Below, piece by piece: positions 5,427 to 7,182 of a DNA stretch of 7,182 bases. Within the stretch, counting starts at the first letter, position 1; the number at the start of each line of letters is the position of its first letter. The DNA comes from Alphaproteobacteria bacterium (GTDB lineage Bacteria; Pseudomonadota; Alphaproteobacteria; RF32; CAG-239). The stretch covers positions 1-7,182 of the forward strand of contig JAGCRL010000246.1 of NCBI GenBank assembly GCA_017964705.1, read 5' to 3'. The notes beneath the pieces are model-generated. The model was given only the letters and a program-made list of their open reading frames with translations, was not told the DNA's origin and did not search any database. The position numbers were made by a program, and so were the translations under genes.

Positions 5427-5873
5427 TTATGCATTTTCTTTATACTTTGCCGCTTCTGTACGCGCTAACTCATCACAACGCTCGTTTTCTTTGTGTCCGG
5501 CATGGCCTTTCACCCACACCCAACGAATTTCATGTTGCGTACACAGTTGGTCTAATTTTTGCCATAACTCAACATTCTTAACCGCTGTTTTTTTATTGGC
5601 CGTTTTCCAACCGTTTTTCTTCCAATTAGTAATCCAATTTTCAATACCGTCCATCACATACCGACTATCTGTATAAAGAGTGATGTTACATGGTTCTTTA
5701 AGTGCCGATAGCGCAGAAATAACCGCCGTTAATTCCATCCGATTATTTGTTGTATTAACTTCACCGCCGGAAATTTCTTTTTCAATTTCATTATAACGCA
5801 AAATTGCTCCCCAACCACCGGCTCCGGGATTTCCCAAACAAGCTCCATCAGTAAATATTTCCACTCGTTTCAT
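5427..5873 (-). CDS. rnhA: Ribonuclease HI
   Basis: This 148-residue cytosolic enzyme cuts the RNA strand of RNA-DNA hybrids, removing primers and R-loops. The full single-domain family length is present. The catalytic set is intact: Asp9 in FTDGAC, Glu47 in NNRMEL, Asp69 in YTDSRY and Asp134 in ERCDELA, with the supporting His124 in VKGHAGH. The basic, tryptophan-rich stretch at about 80-95 (W80, W84, W89, several K) is the handle region that grips the hybrid. An AAGGA site lies seven bases before the ATG and only a few bases after the stop of the AlbA_2-domain gene, ten bases upstream. The two are therefore almost certainly co-transcribed, with lemA ahead of them. Confidence 0.97.
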   Translation of the reverse strand: MKRVEIFTDGACLGNPGAGGWGAILRYNEIEKEISGGEVNTTNNRMELTAVISALSALKEPCNITLYTDSRYVMDGIENWITNWKKNGWKTANKKTAVKNVELWQKLDQLCTQHEIRWVWVKGHAGHKENERCDELARTEAAKYKENA

Positions 5874-5883
5874 AACAAAATCC

Positions 5884-6948
5884 TTATTCTGTTTTCAAAT
5901 AACAAGAAAAGAACTCATTAGCCAGTGCCGGCAGATTAGCATTTTTACGCAATGTTTGCGCCACAAAAGATCTCAAATCATTTCTAGAAACATAAAGCCG
6001 GAAACTTTTAGGTGTAGCTCCATCTGCACCGACAACACCATCCATTAAAAAGTCTTCACAGACATTTTCCGAAAATCGAATTTCCGCCTTTGCACAAGAG
6101 AGCAGGGCGCGTGGTGGTATTCTCATCTCAAGTGGTGTTATCAAGTTAAGAGAATTATGTTGTGCCGCCAAATTATCTAACTGATTATCATAATAGAAAC
6201 TTACTTTATTATTTTCCCCACCGGTAGATACAGTATTACAAGACAAATAGAGTTCTCTTGCTATGGCATTAGAATTATTTTGTGCTAACAAAGAAAATTG
6301 CACTTTTACGACAGTTTCTTTTTTCTGGCGTTTTTTCTGCGGTGCAAAAATATCTTCATCACCTTCTTTACCCACAGAAAGTGTCTTATCATTAATAACC
6401 AACTCAATATTTGGTTGCGGACGTTTTCCAAACATACCGGCCACAACAGCATAAGGTGCCGGTACATTATTTGAACCGGAACGAATATAAATTTGGCTTC
6501 CGGTTGTAGTCATCAAAGGCGCAATATCAGATTTAGGAATAAAGGTTGCTACAAAACCATTACCTTCAGCATCAGCACTGATAATATGGTTTCTTACTTT
6601 ATTATGAGAAGGAATGGTACAGCCGGAAATGGCATTTTCTAGCCAGCTTAAAAAACGATGAACATTTCTCACCTTAACTTTAGCTTTTGCCACATCGCCA
6701 ACTTCCAAATCTCGTGCACACTCGACACCCCAAACCAACACACCGCCTTCGGAATTTCCAAAAGCAGAAATAGCTTTCCCCAAATTTTTTCGGTCATTAG
6801 GATGTAGAGTTCGCATGGATTTACCATCAGAAGCCGCCTGTTTAAAATCCAAAAACAACTCTTCTGTTTGGTGATTCATTATAAACTCATCAATAGCATC
6901 TTCTCCAAAATAGATGAGCTTTTCAAAAATATCTTCTGCACGCGACAT
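5884..6948 (-). CDS. Schlafen AlbA_2 domain protein
   Basis: This protein is 354 residues from the ATG at 6948. The N-terminal part (about 15-180) is an AlbA_2 (divergent AAA-4/Schlafen-type) domain. It has LFLDFK near residues 31-36, the conserved core [18 protein letters not shown] at 59-76, and a later strand, IYIRSGSNN, near 160-170. Such domains are often annotated as ATP-binding or putative DNA-binding, and occur in regulators and in RNA- or defence-related proteins. The C-terminal half (about 185-354) contains a basic linker, KKRQKK, and then a beta-rich region I do not recognise. No HTH or nuclease motif is evident, so a biochemical role cannot be stated. A longer reading from a TTG at 6960 is unlikely, because that codon overlaps the GGAGG that positions the ATG. 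The gene follows lemA by 41 bases and precedes rnhA by ten. Confidence 0.85.
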   Translation of the reverse strand: MSRAEDIFEKLIYFGEDAIDEFIMNHQTEELFLDFKQAASDGKSMRTLHPNDRKNLGKAISAFGNSEGGVLVWGVECARDLEVGDVAKAKVKVRNVHRFLSWLENAISGCTIPSHNKVRNHIISADAEGNGFVATFIPKSDIAPLMTTTGSQIYIRSGSNNVPAPYAVVAGMFGKRPQPNIELVINDKTLSVGKEGDEDIFAPQKKRQKKETVVKVQFSLLAQNNSNAIARELYLSCNTVSTGGENNKVSFYYDNQLDNLAAQHNSLNLITPLEMRIPPRALLSCAKAEIRFSENVCEDFLMDGVVGADGATPKSFRLYVSRNDLRSFVAQTLRKNANLPALANEFFSCYLKTE

Positions 6949-6953
6949 CCATT

Positions 6954-6958
6954 CCTCC
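6954..6958 (-). promoter_or_regulatory. Ribosome binding site that fixes the AlbA_2-gene start
   Basis: On the - strand this reads GGAGG, five bases ahead of the ATG at 6948. The alternative TTG codon (6960-6958) overlaps it, so translation should begin at 6948 and give 354 residues instead of 358. Confidence 0.85.
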
Positions 6959-6989
6959 AAATTTGTTTTGATATTGATTAAGTTATTTC

Positions 6990-7182
6990 TTATTTAAAAT
7001 AATCGTTAACATCAACACGTTCACGTGCTGCTTCTTCAGCTTCAAAGAACGGATACTCATCCTTAAGTCCAATCATAGAGGCAATTAAAGATGATGGGAA
7101 AATCTGAATAGCATTTTTGTATTCTTTAACAGCTGCATTATAGAAAGTACGAGCCGTTGCAATATGTTCTTCTGTTTCTTCA
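6990..7182 (-). CDS. lemA: LemA family protein, C-terminal part
   Basis: Only the last 63 residues are in the window; the start lies beyond the right edge. The family signature is clear: an IATARTFYNAAVKEYKNAI helix followed by FPSSLIASMIG, the conserved end of LemA proteins. These have one N-terminal membrane anchor and a helical-bundle domain facing the periplasm or cell exterior. Their exact function is not settled. The full protein is usually near 190 residues. It is the first visible gene of a - strand run with the AlbA_2-domain gene and rnhA, so the operon promoter should lie outside the window. LemA is often next to an HtpX-type protease or a TPM-domain protein, but here its downstream neighbour is an AlbA_2 protein. 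Confidence 0.93.
   Translation of the reverse strand, partial: EETEEHIATARTFYNAAVKEYKNAIQIFPSSLIASMIGLKDEYPFFEAEEAARERVDVNDYFK

Noticed and set aside
5491..5676. 61-codon + strand frame opposite rnhA
   Set aside because: Antisense to intact catalytic motifs of RNase HI; no independent support.
6263..6454. 63-codon + strand frame opposite the AlbA_2-domain gene
   Set aside because: Antisense shadow with no start signals or family features.
1..7182. CRISPR array, retron or diversity-generating repeat
   Set aside because: No regularly spaced repeats, no reverse transcriptase and no cas-like protein. The only direct repeats are the tRNA-derived pieces near 1279-1479.

Overview
The window is A+T-rich bacterial DNA. 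It most likely comes from a host-associated, low-GC alphaproteobacterium. This is an inference from the LplT-Aas fusion protein and from a tRNA-Met(CAT) whose sequence resembles alphaproteobacterial elongator tRNA-Met. No rRNA or marker phylogeny is available here, so the placement is tentative.

Left part (1-1153): the end of a prophage or phage-derived lysis region. A small unrecognised ORF (20-211) is followed by a possible promoter (245-273) and two intrinsic terminators in tandem (281-306, 325-354). Next come a 21-codon ORF with a strong ribosome binding site that overlaps the next start, a three-helix holin-like protein, an Rz-like inner-membrane spanin, and an Rz1-like lipoprotein encoded in an overlapping frame. 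No endolysin lies in the window. A promoter followed at once by terminators and then lysis genes resembles the lambda pR'-tR' late antitermination layout.

Middle (1185-1614): a tRNA-Met(CAT) gene has its own promoter and a terminator whose stem is rooted in the encoded CCA. It is followed by a GC-rich patch of about 125 bp (about 60% G+C by hand count, in very A+T-rich DNA). This patch carries shuffled pieces of the tRNA 3' end: a T-arm half fused to CTACCA, and a separate 16-bp exact copy of the acceptor side. It looks like a tRNA-associated repeat or the scar of an integrative element, and is the most unusual non-coding part of the window.

Right part (1615-7182): chromosomal genes. On the + strand are a 1125-residue lysophospholipid transporter/acyltransferase/acyl-ACP synthetase fusion (aas) and a 111-residue unrecognised gene with a near-consensus promoter. 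Converging on them from the - strand is a likely operon, read right to left: lemA (partial), a Schlafen AlbA_2-domain protein, and rnhA (RNase HI). A long hairpin at 5392-5424 separates the convergent transcripts.

The lysis genes would act together: the holin permeabilises the inner membrane and the spanin pair then disrupts the outer membrane. Aas recycles lysophospholipids in the inner membrane. Nothing in the sequence links the lemA-AlbA_2-rnhA genes functionally beyond their tight spacing.
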